Shown here piece after piece: positions 25,916 through 35,174 of a DNA stretch of 64,000 nt (its first letter is position 1; every line of letters begins with the position of its first letter). The position numbers and the translations under genes are program-made. The notes beneath the pieces were generated by a model. It had not been told where the DNA came from. It did not search any database and was given only the letters and a program-made list of their open reading frames with translations. The stretch covers positions 1 through 64,000 of the forward strand of contig DATMER010000081.1 of the NCBI GenBank assembly GCA_035556715.1. Reading direction: 5' to 3'. The DNA is from DATMER01 sp035556715. Its GTDB lineage: Bacteria; Acidobacteriota; Thermoanaerobaculia; Multivoradales; UBA5704.

Positions 25916-27721
25916 TCACGCCACCTTGATCACCACCACCGTCCGGTCATCCGCGGCACCGCTCCGGCCGGAGTAGCGGCGGCAGGCGTCCAGGAGACCG
26001 TCGGCAATCTCGTAGGCAGTTCCAGAGGCGAGTCCCCGGAGGACCTCCCGGACACGGTCGCCGCCGAAGTCCTCCTCGCTCCCGTTGCGGCTCTCCTCGA
26101 TGCCATCCGAGCAGATCACCACCACGTCTCCGGGTTGAACTTCCAGGCGCACCTCGTCGTAGGTCCGTTCGGGCAGCAGGCCGAGGGGCAGGCCGGCCAT
26201 CAGGACCGGCTCCACCTGTCCTCCCCGGACCAGATACGGGTAGGGCAAACCCGAGCTTGCCAGCGTGAGGCTCCGGTCGGCGCTGTCCACAACTGCGAAG
26301 ATCATGGCCAGGAAGCGGCGGTCCACCCGGACGTGCAGCAGCTTGCAGTTCAGGTCCTCCAACACCTGCGCCGGACGGAACTCGCCGTGCGCCGCGTACT
26401 CGCGGAGCAGCCCGATGGCGAACGAGCCGTAGAGCGCCGCGGGGAGTGCCTTGCCCGCCACGTCCCCGACCGCCACCGCCAGCCGGCCTTCCCCATAAGG
26501 CAGGAAGTCGTAGAAGTCCCCGCCCAGGTCCCGGGCCGGCTCGTAGGCCACTCCGATCTGGAACCCCGACAGCCAGGGGGTCGCGCGTGGGAGCAGGGCC
26601 TGCTGGATGCGCTGCGCCATGGTCACGTCGTCCTTGAGACGCTGCTCGTCCTGCCGGACCTGCTCGTAGAGCCGCGCGTTCTCCAGGGCGATGGCCAGCG
26701 AGGCGGCCAGGGTCGAGAGGAGCTGCTCGTGCCGGGAGGTGAAGGCGTCGTACTCCTTGCTCTCCAGGTCGATCACGCCGAGCAGGCGGTCCTCGAACAC
26801 CAGCGGCACCACCAGCTCCGAGCGGATGTCGATTCCGTCCTGGCAGGCCAGGTAGCGCGGGTCGAGATGGACGTTCGGTACCCGCAACGACTGCCGCAGG
26901 GCCGCCGCCGTGCCGGACAGCCCTACGCCCAGCGTCGTGGGCCGCAGGCCTGACACCACCCGGCCATCCCGCTGGAACGAGATCCATGGCTCCAGGAGCT
27001 GTTGCTCCTCGTTCCAGAGCATCACGCTGAAGATGTCGTACTCGATCAGGCGGCGGACCAGCTCGGCCACCCGCTCCAGCAGGCGGCGGCGGTCCAGGAT
27101 CGAGCTCACCTCGCGGCTGACCTCGTGCAGGAGCGACAGCGTGCGCGCCTGCTCCCTCAGGTTCTGATAGAGCTGGGCCGTCTCGATGGCGCTGGCCAGG
27201 AACCCGGCCAGGGAGACCATCAGGGTCTCGTGCTCGTCCGTGAAGTGGTGGGGCTCGAAGCTGCCGATGTCGAGCACGCCGATCGTCCGGTTCTTGGTGG
27301 CGAGGGGCACCACCAGCTCCGAACGGGTGCGGTCCACGGCCCGGATGTAGCGCTTGTCCTCCTGGACATCACCGACCCGGACCGCCCGGCCCGTCTTCGC
27401 CACGGTCCCGACCAGCCCCTGCCCCATGCCGAAGCGCCAGTGCTCCGCCACCTCGGGGGGAACCCCGGCCGCCAGCTCGTAGCGCAGCTCGCGGCCGAGC
27501 TCGTCGAGCAGGAGGACGCAGAAGTAGTCGTGCTGGAGGACGTTGTGCAGCAGGCCGGCCATCCCCGCCAGCCCGGAGCGGAGGTCGGACGCGCTGTTGA
27601 GCTCCTGGATCGCCGCCAGGAGGCAGGACGTCATGTCCCCGGGCAGATAGAGGCACCGGGAGTCGCCGGCCTCTTCATCCACGTTCGGAGCCACGTTCGG
27701 AGTCGCCTCAAGCTGTTCCAT
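25916..27721 (-). CDS. GAF-GAF-SpoIIE serine phosphatase (RsbU-like)
   Basis: 601 residues from ATG 27721 (GAGGA five bases upstream; a TTG at 27736 is the alternative). Two GAF sensor domains occupy about 25-190 (AGMAGLLHNVLQHDYFCVLL, VVPLATKNRTIGVLDIGS) and 200-360 (LVVPLVFEDRLLGVIDLESK). A short coiled linker (DDVTMAQRIQQALLP) leads to a PP2C-like SpoIIE domain with metal aspartates in DLGGDFYDFLPY, VAVGDVAGKALPAAL and VVVICSDGIEE. Such proteins dephosphorylate anti-sigma-antagonist proteins in partner-switching stress signalling in response to a small molecule or redox cue. No partner genes are adjacent; it diverges from the small lipoprotein gene. Confidence 0.92.
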   Translation of the reverse strand: MEQLEATPNVAPNVDEEAGDSRCLYLPGDMTSCLLAAIQELNSASDLRSGLAGMAGLLHNVLQHDYFCVLLLDELGRELRYELAAGVPPEVAEHWRFGMGQGLVGTVAKTGRAVRVGDVQEDKRYIRAVDRTRSELVVPLATKNRTIGVLDIGSFEPHHFTDEHETLMVSLAGFLASAIETAQLYQNLREQARTLSLLHEVSREVSSILDRRRLLERVAELVRRLIEYDIFSVMLWNEEQQLLEPWISFQRDGRVVSGLRPTTLGVGLSGTAAALRQSLRVPNVHLDPRYLACQDGIDIRSELVVPLVFEDRLLGVIDLESKEYDAFTSRHEQLLSTLAASLAIALENARLYEQVRQDEQRLKDDVTMAQRIQQALLPRATPWLSGFQIGVAYEPARDLGGDFYDFLPYGEGRLAVAVGDVAGKALPAALYGSFAIGLLREYAAHGEFRPAQVLEDLNCKLLHVRVDRRFLAMIFAVVDSADRSLTLASSGLPYPYLVRGGQVEPVLMAGLPLGLLPERTYDEVRLEVQPGDVVVICSDGIEESRNGSEEDFGGDRVREVLRGLASGTAYEIADGLLDACRRYSGRSGAADDRTVVVIKVA

Positions 27722-27794
27722 GAAATCCTCGTCCAAACTTTACCAGAACCTTCAGACTAGAATGGAGGTCCAAACGAGGAGGGAGGGAGATCCG

Positions 27795-28376
27795 ATGGTC
27801 CTGAAGAGAACGTTTCCGGTGCTCCTGCTCGCCATGCTCCTGGCCGCCTGCGGCTCCGATGCCGACGGGCCGGAGGGGACGATCATCGATCCGGCGTCCC
27901 TCAACGCCTGCGAGCTGTTCACCGTCCGCGACGCCCTGCAGTTCAACGGCAACCGGCCGGTGGCGCCCATGAGCAGCACGTTCGACGACGCCTCCAGGAG
28001 CGGCAATCCGCTGGCCTGCTCCTTCAATACCGGCACCTCCGATCAGCCGCGGGTCCTGGGACTGGAGATCCGTCCGGCGAAAACTCCACGGGCGGCGGCC
28101 CGCAGCATGGAGAGTACCCGCGACTTCCTGAAGCGGCTCTCCGGCGGCGAGGTCCAGGAGGTCCCCGGCCTGGGCGAGAAGGCCATCTTCGCGGGCGGCG
28201 ACCTCCACCAGCTCCACGTGCTCAAGGGCAACCTCGTGCTCGTCATCACCGCCAGGACCGATAACTCTCCGCGGTCGATCTACATCGCCAAGCTGATCGC
28301 GCAGCGGGTCCTCGGGCGGCTCGAAGGTGGCGAGGGCGCTCAGGGCGCTCCGGTCACGGCTCAGCCGCCCTCCTAG
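27795..28376 (+). CDS. Putative lipoprotein of unknown function
   Basis: 193 residues. Signal peptide VLKRTFPVLLLAMLLAACGS with lipobox LAAC, so it is anchored to a membrane. The mature part has two cysteines (NACELFTV and PLACSFNT) that could form a disulfide, and the pattern of small DUF3558-like lipoproteins (AxxCELFTxxDAxxxxG...CSF...). GGGAGGGAG precedes the ATG. I cannot assign a function beyond that resemblance. It converges on the DUF983 gene across a short dispersed repeat. Confidence 0.75.
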   Translation: MVLKRTFPVLLLAMLLAACGSDADGPEGTIIDPASLNACELFTVRDALQFNGNRPVAPMSSTFDDASRSGNPLACSFNTGTSDQPRVLGLEIRPAKTPRAAARSMESTRDFLKRLSGGEVQEVPGLGEKAIFAGGDLHQLHVLKGNLVLVITARTDNSPRSIYIAKLIAQRVLGRLEGGEGAQGAPVTAQPPS

Positions 28377-28413
28377 TCCTCTGTCAGGCTTGAAATGATG
28401 GGTACACCCTCTG

Positions 28414-28473
28414 TGTAGGGGCACCCCTTGTGGGTGCCCTGGGCGGAGGGCGGCCACAAGGGCCGCCCCTACA
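28414..28473. repeat. 60-bp dispersed inverted-repeat element (TGTAGGGGC ends)
   Basis: Ends TGTAGGGGC and GCCCCTACA are nine-base perfect inverted repeats; inside are GGGGCACCCCTTGTGGGTGC and GCGGCCACAAGGGCCGC, each a further palindrome. This form of element is known from many GC-rich bacteria. It lies between two convergent genes and could end both transcripts; the stop codon of the DUF983 gene (28469-28471) is inside its right end. Confidence 0.8.
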
Positions 28474-28837
28474 GCTCCCCCGCCCGGCGGGTGATCAGGT
28501 AATCCAGGGCGATCGCCACCCCCTTGCGCAGGGGGAGGGTGAGCCCGATCACCGCCACGGCCGCGATCATCACAAGGAGCTGCCCGACCCACAGCACCCG
28601 CGGCCGGAGCAGGAACATGATCACCACGATCGTCCCGGTCAGCCCGGCCGTGCTCATGTACATGAAGAACCAGGTATCCCCGCTGCGCGCCTCCAGCGCG
28701 AGCCCGCAGACCGCGCAGCGATCGTGCAGATGGTTCCAGCCCTGGAACATCGGCGCCTGTCCGCAGCGGGGGCATCGCCCTCTCATGCCGCGGATCAGGG
28801 CGGTGAGCACACCCGGTCTCTCCATCGGGTCGAGCAT
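28469..28837 (-). CDS. DUF983 family membrane protein with zinc ribbon
   Basis: About 122 residues (ATG 28837; 28825 possible). N-terminal zinc ribbon CPRCG and CAVCG (GRCPRCGQAPMFQGW, HDRCAVCGLAL), then two transmembrane helices (MYMSTAGLTGTIVVIMFLL and LLVMIAAVAVIGLTLPL) and LDYLITRRAGEL. DUF983 proteins are small inner-membrane proteins sometimes found with cytochrome oxidase genes; their role is unknown. The stop codon lies inside the TGTAGGGGC repeat, suggesting that insertion of the repeat changed or trimmed the C-terminus. Confidence 0.82.
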   Translation of the reverse strand: MLDPMERPGVLTALIRGMRGRCPRCGQAPMFQGWNHLHDRCAVCGLALEARSGDTWFFMYMSTAGLTGTIVVIMFLLRPRVLWVGQLLVMIAAVAVIGLTLPLRKGVAIALDYLITRRAGEL

Positions 28838-28882
28838 AGCGCGTGGACAGGATGTAACCGTTCTCATAAACTCCATCGCGCC

Positions 28883-30229
28883 ATGAGTCAGGACCGATTC
28901 CCGGAAGGTTTCCTCTGGGGCGCTGCGACCTCCGCCTACCAGATCGAGGGATCGCCCCTCGCGGACGGAGCCGGCCCGAGCAACTGGCAGCGGTTCACCC
29001 ACACGCCCGGGCTGGTGAAGAACGGCGAGACCGGCGACGTGGCCTGCGACCACTACCGCCGGTATGAAGAGGACGTCCGGCTCATGCGCGAGCTCGGGCT
29101 GAACGCCTACCGGTTCAGCGTCTCCTGGAGCCGCATCCTTCCCGAGGGCAAGGGCCGGGTCAACGAGCGCGGGCTCGACTTCTACCGCCGTCTCGTCGAC
29201 GCGCTGCTGGCGAACGGCATCCAGCCCGCCGTCACCCTCTATCACTGGGACCTGCCCGCGGCGCTCGACGACCGCGGCGGATGGCTCAACCCGGACATCG
29301 CGGACTGGTTCGCCGAGTACGGCTCGGTCCTGTTCCGGGCGCTCGACGACCGGGTGGAGATGTGGGCGACCCTGAACGAGCCCTGGGTGGTGACCGACGG
29401 CGGCTATCTCCATGGCGCCCTGGCGCCCGGGCACAAGAACCTCTTCGAGGCGCCGATCGCCTCGCACAACCTGCTGCGCGCCCACGCCTCCGCGGTCCAG
29501 GCCTACCGCGCCGAGGGCAAGCACCGGATCGGGATCGTGGTCAACATCGAGCCCAAGGACCCGGCCTCGGACAGCCCCGAGGACCTCGCGGCCACGGCCC
29601 GCGCCGAGGCCTACATGAACCGGCAGTACCTCGACCCGGTCATCCACGGCCGCTATCCGGAGGAGCTGCGGGAGATCTTCGGCGAGGCCTGGCCGGACTT
29701 CCCCCAGGCGGACCTCGACCACATCCGCCAGCCGATCGACTTCCTCGGCATCAACTATTACACCCGGAGCGTCACCTGCAACGACCCGAGCGCCCTGCCC
29801 GTGAAGGCCGGCCGGGTGCGCCAGACCCGCCACATCTACACGGAGACGGACTGGGAGGTCTACCCGCCCGGCCTCACCAACACGCTGGTCTGGATCAAGG
29901 AGAACTACGGCGACCTCCCGCTCTACGTCACCGAGAACGGGGCCGCCTTCTACGATCCCCCGACTGTCGAAGGCGGCGAGCTGTCCGATCCGCTCCGCGT
30001 GAGCTACTTCCGGACTCACCTGCTGGCCGTCCACGAGGCCATGCAGAAGGGGGTGGACCTGCGCGGCTACTTCGCCTGGTCGCTCCTGGACAACTTCGAG
30101 TGGAGCCTGGGCTACTCGAAGCGCTTCGGCATCGTCCACGTGGACTTCGAGACCCAGCGCCGCACACCCAAGGCGAGCGCCCGGTTCTACTCCGAAGTGA
30201 TCCGCACCCGCGGCGCCTGCCTCTACTGA
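28883..30229 (+). CDS. bglA: GH1 beta-glucosidase
   Basis: 448 residues, the usual size for family GH1. N-terminal FPEGFLWGAATSAYQIEGSP is diagnostic. The acid/base is E166 in ATLNEPWVVTDG and the nucleophile is E351 in YVTENGAAFYDPP; the substrate-binding HYR-like CDHYRRYEEDV and the aglycone motif WSLLDNFEWSLGYSKRFG are present. It hydrolyses beta-linked glucosides, probably in the cytoplasm because no signal peptide is seen. It could finish oligosaccharides released by the glucan operon at 36-49 kb, though it is 7 kb away and transcribed in the opposite direction. Confidence 0.95.
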   Translation: MSQDRFPEGFLWGAATSAYQIEGSPLADGAGPSNWQRFTHTPGLVKNGETGDVACDHYRRYEEDVRLMRELGLNAYRFSVSWSRILPEGKGRVNERGLDFYRRLVDALLANGIQPAVTLYHWDLPAALDDRGGWLNPDIADWFAEYGSVLFRALDDRVEMWATLNEPWVVTDGGYLHGALAPGHKNLFEAPIASHNLLRAHASAVQAYRAEGKHRIGIVVNIEPKDPASDSPEDLAATARAEAYMNRQYLDPVIHGRYPEELREIFGEAWPDFPQADLDHIRQPIDFLGINYYTRSVTCNDPSALPVKAGRVRQTRHIYTETDWEVYPPGLTNTLVWIKENYGDLPLYVTENGAAFYDPPTVEGGELSDPLRVSYFRTHLLAVHEAMQKGVDLRGYFAWSLLDNFEWSLGYSKRFGIVHVDFETQRRTPKASARFYSEVIRTRGACLY

Positions 30230-30232
30230 GAG

Positions 30233-30362
30233 GCCCCTCACCCCCCCAACCCCCTCTCCCATCCCCTCCCACCCACCGGGAGAGGGGGAGAAACCTGGGA
30301 AGGGGGCGCCCCTCTCCCGGGGGAAGGGAGTGCGATGGGAGAGGGGACGGGGGTGAGGGGTC
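30233..30362. repeat. Composite GC-rich dispersed repeat (two palindromes)
   Basis: Outer arms CCCCTCACCCCCCC and GGGGGTGAGGGG with two inner CCCTCTCCC/GGGAGAGGG pairs, about 130 bases. It directly follows the GH1 stop. The right half is shared with 13731-13764. The remaining gap to the LolA-like gene holds nothing recognisable. Confidence 0.8.
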
Positions 30363-30477
30363 TCTTCTCTACTGAAGTGACGGATCGGTTCCTGGTAGAC
30401 CTGTCTCTACTCCGCCCGCGAGACGACCTGAAAGCTCTCTGACCGCAGCTCCCCGGCAAAGGTGAGCCCGATCCGAA

Positions 30478-31395
30478 TCAAGGCTTTTGCTCCGCGGGAA
30501 CCGGCAGCTTGACCTTGGGGAGCGCATCCGCGACGTCGGCCCAGGGCGAATCGAGCAGCACCGCCCCCTCGGGAATCGCGACGGCGAAGTCCCGCGTCTC
30601 CAGCTCCGTGTCGATCCGGATCGCGGAGTAGGTCTCGGTGATCTGCGAGGACCATCCGCCTGCCTTGACTAGGCCGCGCGCCATTTCCAGGACGCTCTTC
30701 ATCGCCTGGATGGACTCTTCGGTCGCCTCGCCGCCCGAGCGCCGGATCTCGTCCGCGATCTCGTCGTCACCGGGCGACGGCAGGGAGATCTCGCTGGGGC
30801 GGACGCTGTACGATTGGCGAAGGAGAAGCAGGCGCGCCTCCGAGATCCAGAGGACCATCTCCCCCGAGGTGGGCGAGGTTCCAGCGAGCACGTAGCAAGG
30901 CTCCCCATCCACCTCCTCGCTGCGCAGGAGCCGGAGATCCGCGAGGTTCCCCAACACCCGCTGCCCCTGGAGAAAGGGAAAGAACAACGACGGGATCGTA
31001 TGTGCGGCCCCTTGCGAGACCCCGGTCGCGCTCGCGAAGGCCATGACGTCATCCGGCATCTTGTAATACCGGTCCCGGAGGCGCAGGCGCGGCCCCTGCC
31101 CGGAGCTCCAGAGGTCGCCTTCCTGGGGGCTGCCGTCCGAGGGCTGCCAGACCCAGGTGATGCGGTAGTAGGCCGGCTTTGTGAGGCGGACCGACCCGGC
31201 CGTCTCATAGCGGTTGACCTTGCCGGCAGAGTCGGTGAGCTCGTGGACGGTCCGCACGCCGGATGAATAGGTCTCCATCTCCTCGTAGCGGGTGAGCATC
31301 CGGCGCAGGATCTCCGCCGCGCCGGAGGCATGTGCGGCATCCGCGAAGCTGGGGAGCAGCAGGCACAACAGGACGAGGAGCGCTCGCAGGGCCAT
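30478..31395 (-). CDS. LolA-like exported outer-membrane-lipoprotein-sorting-type protein
   Basis: 305 residues from ATG 31395 (GAGGGAGGCAAGGAA leader). Signal peptide ALRALLVLLCLLLPSFADAA. The mature part opens with the family helix AEILRRMLTRYEEMETYSSG, then alternating strands (VRTVHELTDSAGKVNRYETA, PAYYRITWVWQP, DLWSSGQGPRLRLRDRYYKM, DGEPCYVLAGTSPTSGEMVL), the open beta-barrel of LolA/DUF2092 proteins. It may bind a lipid or lipoprotein in the periplasm. Divergent from the symporter gene over about 58 bases. Confidence 0.75.
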   Translation of the reverse strand: MALRALLVLLCLLLPSFADAAHASGAAEILRRMLTRYEEMETYSSGVRTVHELTDSAGKVNRYETAGSVRLTKPAYYRITWVWQPSDGSPQEGDLWSSGQGPRLRLRDRYYKMPDDVMAFASATGVSQGAAHTIPSLFFPFLQGQRVLGNLADLRLLRSEEVDGEPCYVLAGTSPTSGEMVLWISEARLLLLRQSYSVRPSEISLPSPGDDEIADEIRRSGGEATEESIQAMKSVLEMARGLVKAGGWSSQITETYSAIRIDTELETRDFAVAIPEGAVLLDSPWADVADALPKVKLPVPAEQKP

Positions 31396-31453
31396 TTCCT
31401 TGCCTCCCTCGGTCGATGACGGAGTCCGGCAATATCGTAACATCGCGCCTCGG

Positions 31454-32896
31454 ATGAGCATCGGCCTTCTCGACCTCGCGATCCTCGTCGGCTACATGGC
31501 CGGCATGGTCGCGCTCGGCTCCTGGCTGGGCCGGGGAGCGCGCGACGTGGCCGAGTACGCCGTGGGGAGCCGGGACCTGCCCTGGTGGCTGATCCTCTTC
31601 TCGATCCTCGCCACCGAGACCAGCGCCGTCACCTTCCTGAGCATTCCGGGCTTCGCGTACGAGCGGGACTTCACCTGGCTCCAGATCGCGCTCGGCTTCC
31701 TGATCGGCCGTTTCGCGGTCGCCTTCCTCCTGTTGCCCGAGTACTTCCGGGGCACCCTCTTCACGTCGTACGAAGTCCTCGACCGCCGGTTCGGCGGGGC
31801 CACGAAGCAGACCGCGTCGGTGCTCTTCATCCTCACCCGCAGCCTGGCCGACGGCCTGCGGCTCTTCCTCTCCGCCCTCGTGCTCCAGGAGATGACGGGC
31901 ATCTCCATCCCCTGGGCCGTGGCGGCGCTGGGGATCACCACGGTCGTCTACACCTACGTGGGCGGGATGCGGGCGGTGCTGTGGACCGACCTGATCCAGT
32001 TCTTTCTCTACCTGGCGGGAGCGCTGGTGGCCCTGGCCGCTATCCTTGCCCGTCTGCCGGGGGGATGGGACCAGCTCGTCGAGATGGGACAGGCGGCCGG
32101 CAAGTTTCGCGCATTCGATCTCACCCTCGACTGGAGCGAGCCCTACGGCCTCTGGGCCGGCCTGGTGGGAGGCGCGTTCATCACGCTCGGCTCCCACGGC
32201 GTGGATCAGCTCATGGTGCAGCGCTATCTGTCCGCCCGCGGGCTCCCGGCAGCCCGGCGCGCCGTCTGGGTGAGCGGGCTGATCGTGGTGGCGCAGTTCG
32301 CCCTCTTCCTGCTGATCGGCGTCGGCCTCTGGAGCTTCTACCAGCTCAACCCGCCCGCCGTGCCCTTCGACCGTCCGGACCGGATCTTCGCCCGCTTCAT
32401 CCTGGACGAGCTGCCGGTCGGCATGGTGGGGCTGCTGCTCGGAGCCATCTTCGCCGCAGCCATGACGAGCTCCCTCAACTCGTGCGCTACCGTGGCCGTC
32501 AACGACCTGTATCTCCCGGGGAGGCGAGTCTCGCCGGAGCGCCAGTTGCGATTGACCCGCATCCTGACCGCGGTGTTCGGAGCGGTGCAGATCGCGGTCG
32601 GGATCGCGGGCCAGTGGGTGCAGTCCTCGATCGTGAGCAGCGTCCTGGGGATCGCCGCCTTCACGACCGGGATCGTGCTCGGGGTCTTCTTCCTGGGGAT
32701 GCTCCCGCGCCGCATCAGCCAGCGGGCGGCGCTCGCGGGCCTCGTCGCGGGCTTCGCGGGCATGACCTGGGTCTACTTCGGCACCTCGCTGGCCTGGCCC
32801 TGGTATGCCCTGGCGGGATCGCTGATCACGGTCGCCGCGGGGCTCGCGGCGAGCTACTTCAAATTCCCAGGTGAAGCACGTAGAGATCGGGATTGA
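31454..32896 (+). CDS. Sodium:solute symporter (SSS family)
   Basis: 480 residues with 13 or so hydrophobic segments. Family signatures: WLGRGARDVAEYAVGSRDLPWW, SILATETSAVTFLSIPGFAYE (TM3 with the ETSAVTF sodium-site segment), GGMRAVLWTDLIQFFLYLAG and GAIFAAAMTSSLNSCATVAVNDLY. It imports a solute with sodium across the inner membrane. Close relatives often sit with peptidoglycan-recycling or sialic-acid genes; the scraps just downstream include a serine-hydrolase tail, which fits a former muropeptide or sugar locus. The C-terminus (YFKFPGEARRDRD) runs into remnant sequence of the opposite strand and may have been rewritten by rearrangement: a related tail at 34468-34551 ends ASWALPDRPAK instead. 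Confidence 0.9.
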   Translation: MSIGLLDLAILVGYMAGMVALGSWLGRGARDVAEYAVGSRDLPWWLILFSILATETSAVTFLSIPGFAYERDFTWLQIALGFLIGRFAVAFLLLPEYFRGTLFTSYEVLDRRFGGATKQTASVLFILTRSLADGLRLFLSALVLQEMTGISIPWAVAALGITTVVYTYVGGMRAVLWTDLIQFFLYLAGALVALAAILARLPGGWDQLVEMGQAAGKFRAFDLTLDWSEPYGLWAGLVGGAFITLGSHGVDQLMVQRYLSARGLPAARRAVWVSGLIVVAQFALFLLIGVGLWSFYQLNPPAVPFDRPDRIFARFILDELPVGMVGLLLGAIFAAAMTSSLNSCATVAVNDLYLPGRRVSPERQLRLTRILTAVFGAVQIAVGIAGQWVQSSIVSSVLGIAAFTTGIVLGVFFLGMLPRRISQRAALAGLVAGFAGMTWVYFGTSLAWPWYALAGSLITVAAGLAASYFKFPGEARRDRD

Positions 32897-33085
32897 CTGT
32901 GACGGCCTGCGTCCACTCCGCAAGGCGCCTGAGCTTGCCGACCAGCTCGTCGCGATCGAGCTCCAGCACGTCATAGGCCCCGGATTGGGGCTCCTCCTCG
33001 AAGGAGGATCGCATCTCCGGAGTGGTGTTGCCCGCTGTAGTCCATCTCGGGATGAACCGAGCGGTCGACCAGCAAGAAGTCATGG
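32859..33085 (-). pseudogene. Remnant of an unidentified minus-strand gene
   Basis: The last 50 codons read well (EPQSGAYDVLELDRDELVGK, then LRRLAEWTQAVTVNPDLYVL, HLGI, stop) while the upstream part makes better sense in another frame (HDFLLVDRSVHPEMDYSG), so a frameshift near 33020-33045 separates them. No start remains. It overlaps the end of the symporter by 38 bases. I do not recognise the family. Confidence 0.5.
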
Positions 33086-33100
33086 TTGAGGCTCATGGGC

Positions 33101-33203
33101 TAGTTGTTCTCCCGTGTGGGATGCACCCGGTTCGTGAGAAGGATGGCATAGAGCCGCCGCTCCGGGTCAAACGCCGCGGCACCGGTCTGAGCAAGGCCGA
33201 AGG
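33101..33203 (-). pseudogene. Tail fragment of a serine hydrolase gene (copy of 36451-36561)
   Basis: About 100 bases align with the 3' part of the intact serine hydrolase at 36391-37548 (the segment encoding VILLTNRVHPTRENN and GHTGFTGTS), with scattered substitutions and small indels. Same orientation. There is no start, catalytic motif or stop. Together with the neighbouring scraps it shows that genes of this neighbourhood were duplicated and lost here. Confidence 0.65.
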
Positions 33204-33615
33204 ATGCATCAGCGAGTTCTCCTTTCTACACCCGGCGGGAACTTATTCGGGAGAACCTATTCCCACCTATTCCACGGAATTTATTCTCCACCTGCAATTC
33301 TCCGAGCCCTGGCATCACTCCATAGATGCGGCTAAGTACACTGCGACTTTCAGCAGTGGTTTCACTCAAAGCGAGCTGGTTTCCATTACGTGGAACTTAT
33401 TCGAGTGGCGCAAGCGCCGCGAGAAAGAGAAAGCCATGAACCCCGCCAAGCATAAGGTTATGGCGACACCTTTAAAGAAGGAGATTGTCATCAAAATCGC
33501 GCTCAGAACCTCGACCGGCAAGTACGTGACCGCCGTTCACAACGGATGCATTAGCGAACCCCTGGGTCTTCCCGAGAACACTACTACTGCGGCAACCGAA
33601 CATCCGAAACAACTC

Positions 33616-34380
33616 ATGCGGTGGAGAGGTAAACGACAACTGCTCACTCGAAGGATTCTCACGGCGGTGGTCGCCGCACCGGTCATGCTGTTCACGCTCC
33701 ATGCGCAGGCACAGCCCCCCCCGGCCGTCCAGTCGCCGCAACCCATCACGCGTAAATATCCGGATTTCAAAAACCCGGCCCCGTCTTCCGTGAGCAAAAA
33801 AACCGGCGGGTGGTGCTTCCTCAGCTACTCGAACGAGGATTGGCGGCTCTGCAATATTCATCATCACAATCCCGCCGAGCACGGGATGCACCAGGCGGAA
33901 GATAACGAGAATATGGGTTTCCCCGGATCCGGCGCACACATCCCATGGGGGCCGTGCGGAGACTCCATCTCTGAAATCGAAGACGATCCGTGGTCGCCCG
34001 ATATTGTCGAGATTCACTATGTCTACGTGAAAGGCACATCGGCGTCGACGTGCGCGCAACTGCGGGTGACAGCTCTGAGACACGATGAGAGCGAGCTCGG
34101 TTCAGATTGTCCCGGGCCTTTTGTCGTGCGCGCCGTTTGGGCGCGCGTTGGCGGCGGGGCGTTCGATCCCGCGACACAGACGCTGCCAGACGACCAACTC
34201 TATGCGGAATATGATGGCTCCAGCACCGGCGAAAGCAACGGTGCCCATGCGGTGCACTGGAAAATCAATCGCGGCTGCCAGAACGTATCAAAGGGCGCGT
34301 TAAGTGGCGTGCCGAAGGATCCGACTCGCAATCCGCAGCCCATCAAACGGCCGGGACCACGCACAACGAAGGGGGACTGA
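33616..34380 (+). CDS. Secreted delta-class carbonic-anhydrase-like protein
   Basis: 254 residues from ATG 33616, chosen because a signal peptide follows (RRILTAVVAAPVMLFTLHAQ). The frame is open upstream to an ATG at 33436, and that extra part (KKEIVIKIALRTSTGKYVTA) looks like the first strand of a fascin/beta-trefoil protein, so it may be a fused remnant. The mature part has the delta-CA zinc-histidine pattern CNIHHHNPAEHGMHQ, then GDSISEIEDD, IVEIHYVYVKG, STCAQLRVTALRHDE and HAVHWKINRGCQNVSKGALS, with paired cysteines. It would hydrate CO2 in the periplasm. Resemblance is by motif only. Codon use is less GC-rich than the neighbours, which suggests transfer. Confidence 0.55.
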   Translation: MRWRGKRQLLTRRILTAVVAAPVMLFTLHAQAQPPPAVQSPQPITRKYPDFKNPAPSSVSKKTGGWCFLSYSNEDWRLCNIHHHNPAEHGMHQAEDNENMGFPGSGAHIPWGPCGDSISEIEDDPWSPDIVEIHYVYVKGTSASTCAQLRVTALRHDESELGSDCPGPFVVRAVWARVGGGAFDPATQTLPDDQLYAEYDGSSTGESNGAHAVHWKINRGCQNVSKGALSGVPKDPTRNPQPIKRPGPRTTKGD

Positions 34381-34467
34381 CCGATTCGCGCACGCAGGGA
34401 AGGGAATCGGCGGCTGAAGCCCGCCGCTCCGGCCCACCACGAGCCGGGTGAATGTTGAAGCGGGACC

Positions 34468-34551
34468 TGGTACGCCTTAGTGGGCTCGCTGCTCACGGTC
34501 GCCGCGGGCCTCGCGGCGAGTTGGGCCCTGCCTGACAGACCGGCGAAATGA
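34468..34551 (+). pseudogene. 3' tail of a second sodium:solute symporter gene
   Basis: 28 codons reading WYALVGSLLTVAAGLAASWA and LPDRPAK then stop, matching the end of the intact symporter (WYALAGSLITVAAGLAASYF) but with a natural-looking C-terminus. Nothing of the gene remains upstream. Confidence 0.75.
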
Positions 34552-35174
34552 GCGTCCCCCACCACGTGCCCTACCAAAGCTGCCCGTCAAGCGTTGAAGG
34601 CGGCTCTTCCTGGCGGCGTTCCGGGAAGCGGCCACAGGGCCTGCTGGTCGCTAACCCCATGGGAGACATACCGACCCTGGAGGTGAACGATGTTCGCGCC
34701 GAGCGCCTTCCGTGTCACCGATCATCAGATTTCCCCCTTTGCGATCACTCGGCGTCCCCCCTAGACGGTCTGGCAGGATGGTGACCTATGGATGATCCTG
34801 ACGGAGCTATGGAAAAAGCTTTAAGTGCTTTTCCCACAGCTCCTTGGACAGCGCAGACAGCGCGCTGCCACAGGCTCCACAGGCCCGGCGGCGAGAAAGG
34901 GCACCAGGAGAGAGGGAGGAGGTTGATGATCGCCCGTGGGGGAATTCGGGTGATTGATGACAGGCGCTTCCTCCGAGGGCGGCTAGGCTGGTGATGACGA
35001 GGTCGACGAGCTCGCTCGCCGGAGCCCGCGAGATCTTCAGGTGATAGTCGGGGCTGAGGCAGAGGCTGGCTGTCCCGGCGCCGGAATCTTTCGGGTGATG
35101 ATCATTCAGAAGGCTCCTCCTTCTGACGAGCGGTAAGCTCGTCGGGAGGCCAATCCACAGGAAGGAGGAGCACG
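34552..35174. other. Gene-poor scrap region upstream of the IS110 remnant
   Basis: No supported gene. A minus-strand frame near 34870-35090 holds coding-like text (SPDYHLKISRAPASELVDLV) with no start or continuation. An inverted repeat GGCTCCTCCTTC (35112-35123) / GAAGGAGGAGC (35161-35171) sits just before the IS110 transposase start, the place where IS110 elements carry their non-coding (bridge RNA) leader. Confidence 0.5.
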
